Shown: piece after piece, positions 62,414 to 64,000 of the stretch
How positions within the stretch are numbered: position 1 is the first letter of the stretch
How the letters are laid out: each line of letters starts with the position of its first letter
The notes under the pieces: generated by a model
Databases searched by the model: none
What the model saw: only the letters and a program-made list of their open reading frames with translations
Told to the model about the DNA's origin: nothing
Assembly: GCA_900095095.1 (NCBI GenBank)
Contig: FMBT01000420.1
Location: forward strand, 62,001-126,000
Source: Fragilariopsis cylindrus CCMP1102
Taxonomy: Eukaryota; Bacillariophyta; Bacillariophyceae; Bacillariales; Bacillariaceae
Length of the DNA: 64,000 nt
Direction of reading: 5' to 3'
Position numbers and translations under genes: made by a program

Positions 62414-64000
62414 ATGCCGTCGCAAATGAACCGACATACCTTATTTTCATTACCATCACTATTATGTCTTTTGTTTGCGGTTTTTGCCTGCATTCTGGAA
62501 GAATGCGATGGATTGACGACTAATACTATCACACATCGAGCTGTAGCAGTATTTGCTTTGATGGAAAGTATGAAACGGAATCAAAAGTTTGCAATACGTG
62601 TTCTTGAACAGGACCCAGCATATTTGAATCTAGATCAACGAGATCGTGCCTTTGCTAGAAATTTATTATCGACTACAGAACGTAGAATGGGACAAATTGA
62701 TCAAGTTATAAAAAGTTTTGCTCACAAAAAAGAAGACAAGAAAAAGAATACAAAAATTCGCCCACATGATATTCTTTGTGAAGCAGCGCTACGGATAGGT
62801 GCGACTCAGATTTTATTCCTAGATGTTCCTACATATGCAGCAGTTTCTGAAACAGTAGAAGCATTAAAAAATCATCCGAAAGTTAAGGTATCGAAGGCGC
62901 AGATAAGTTATGTTAACGCTGTTTTAAGAAATATTGATAGAGAAGGAAAATCTAGACTGGATGCGACCTCAACACTTGCCAACGTAGACACATGGCTTGC
63001 TGATCAGTGGATTCAAACGTACGGTAAGGAAACAACAGAGAAAATGGTTGGAGCAGCCATGTCTCAATCTCCGGTGTTCATCACAGTCAATCATAATCAT
63101 CAAGACAATTCAGAAACGAAACAGCAGGATACAATTCTTGATAGATCGGAAAGCATTAGGGATGTGTTTACGTCGATTGCCGGCGAAGAGGAAGACGACG
63201 ACGACGATATCGAACAAGTAGAAGTAGAAGCAGAACTGCTTCCAATTGGATCTATTAGAATACCCGCCAATGTTGGTGGAAGTGTATCAAAGTGGCCACT
63301 TTATGATGATGGTGCCTGGTGGGTTCAAGATGTTAGCGCAACACTACCAGCAATAGCACTATTCAATAGTTTATGCATAAACGGGGGAAAAGCCAAAAGA
63401 TATTCACGTTGTAGATCTATGCAGTGCTCCTGGTGGAAAGACAGCACAATTGTGTTCGATGGGTTTTGGTAAGGTTGATGCCGTAGAAATTAGTAAACGC
63501 CGGAGTCGATCACTACATCAAAATCTAAAAAGACTCGGGATGGAAAAGTTGTGCAATGTCTGCGTCGAGGATGGGACAAAGTTTCAGCCATACATATCAG
63601 AGAACGACGACGGAGTCCAAGGAGTATTGGTGGACGCTCCTTGTAGCGCTACTGGTCTTGGAAGTCGACGTCCCGATGTCCTTCGAAAGTCAATTAATCT
63701 CGATGAACTTATATCAATACAACGAGAACTAGTTGTCCATGCAGCAAATAATATTCTAGATGTTGGAGGTGTTTTGGTGTACGCAACATGTTCATTATTG
63801 AAACAAGAAGGGGAGGATCAAGTCGATTGGTTACTCTCTCAAGATGTGACAGGGAAAGATGAAAATACGGAACTATTATCCAGCACATTAGAGACTATAC
63901 CTTTTGAAGTCGGAGAAATACCTGGATTCGATGATTGTATTGATGAAAAGGGTTGGCTTCGGGTTATACCAGGCGTTCTTCCTGGGTCACTGCAATTTTG
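62414..64000 (+). CDS. RsmB-like rRNA cytosine-C5 methyltransferase, plastid-type presequence, partial
   Basis: Start at the ATG at 62414 (the frame before it lacks ATG). A hydrophobic signal, LFSLPSLLCLLFAVFACILE, precedes a NusB-like RNA-binding domain: RAVAVFALMESM, LDQRDRAFARNLLSTTERRM and VSKAQISYVNAVLRN. The catalytic domain follows one base out of frame: VVDLCSAPGGKTAQL (SAM motif I), GVLVDAPCSATGLGSRRPDV (motif IV Cys) and VLVYATCSLLKQEGEDQVDW (catalytic Cys). The break lies in the homopolymer GGGGGAAAA at 63383-63391. RsmB makes m5C967 in 16S-type rRNA, so a plastid (or mitochondrial) small-subunit rRNA is the likely target. The sequence runs off the right edge after EKGWLRVIPG. Confidence 0.85.

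Noticed and set aside
1-64000. tRNA, rRNA or snRNA genes
   Set aside because: No cloverleaf with A/B boxes or conserved rRNA/snRNA blocks was recognised by eye; a tRNAscan/Infernal run would be needed to exclude them.

Overview
The window looks like nuclear DNA of a photosynthetic stramenopile, most likely a diatom. The evidence is AT-rich intergenic DNA, few short GT-AG introns (about 105-190 nt), strong Asn/Asp/Gln/Ser microsatellites inside proteins, N-terminal presequences with a signal peptide followed by a Phe in an A-F or G-F context, HMG boxes split by a charged insert, an M11 gametolysin-type protease ending in a six-Cys ShKT-like module, and an FTO homologue (known from vertebrates and marine algae). 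No bacterial operon logic, rRNA, tRNA or CRISPR array was seen.

Layout. 0-37.8 kb holds ordinary host genes: a single-pass membrane protein cut by the left edge, a plastid-type PDZ protein, a presequence-bearing methyltransferase, a GC-rich CmcJ/AsaB/GA4-desaturase-like oxygenase, a tandem pair of unknown paralogues with duplicated flanks, an organellar ribosome recycling factor, an FTO-like demethylase running into an ASCH domain, an isochorismatase-fold hydrolase, a METTL5-like rRNA m6A methyltransferase, two HMG-box proteins, an M11 metalloprotease, a membrane-anchored EEP/TDP2-like phosphodiesterase, the splicing factor CRNKL1/Clf1 and a TrhO-like tRNA hydroxylase. 62.4-64 kb holds an RsmB-like rRNA m5C methyltransferase cut by the right edge. 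FTO, METTL5, TrhO, RsmB and possibly the Methyltransf_32 protein are linked by RNA modification, although their linkage may be chance.

The block at about 37.86-62.15 kb is mobile DNA. On the minus strand lies an apparently complete non-LTR retrotransposon (37873-48484) with a 14-bp target-site duplication, two intact overlapping ORFs, and an extra Tudor-like segment between reverse transcriptase and RNase H. Next, on the plus strand, come a hAT-like transposase ORF and a second ORF joined to it by three 42-bp palindromic repeats. Last comes a tyrosine-recombinase retroelement of DIRS/PAT/Ngaro type (gag, RT-RNase H, YR), bracketed by a 180-bp direct repeat and carrying a near-identical 36-nt palindromic motif at both ORF junctions.

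A caution for the reader: many host genes and the YR element's pol change reading frame, and almost every change equals the loss of a single base. FTO alone has four. The LINE and the gag ORF, by contrast, run for about 13 kb without a break. This may reflect consensus deletion errors in single-copy DNA, real decay, or (much less likely) frameshifting; frames were therefore assigned by homology motifs and the breaks are recorded.
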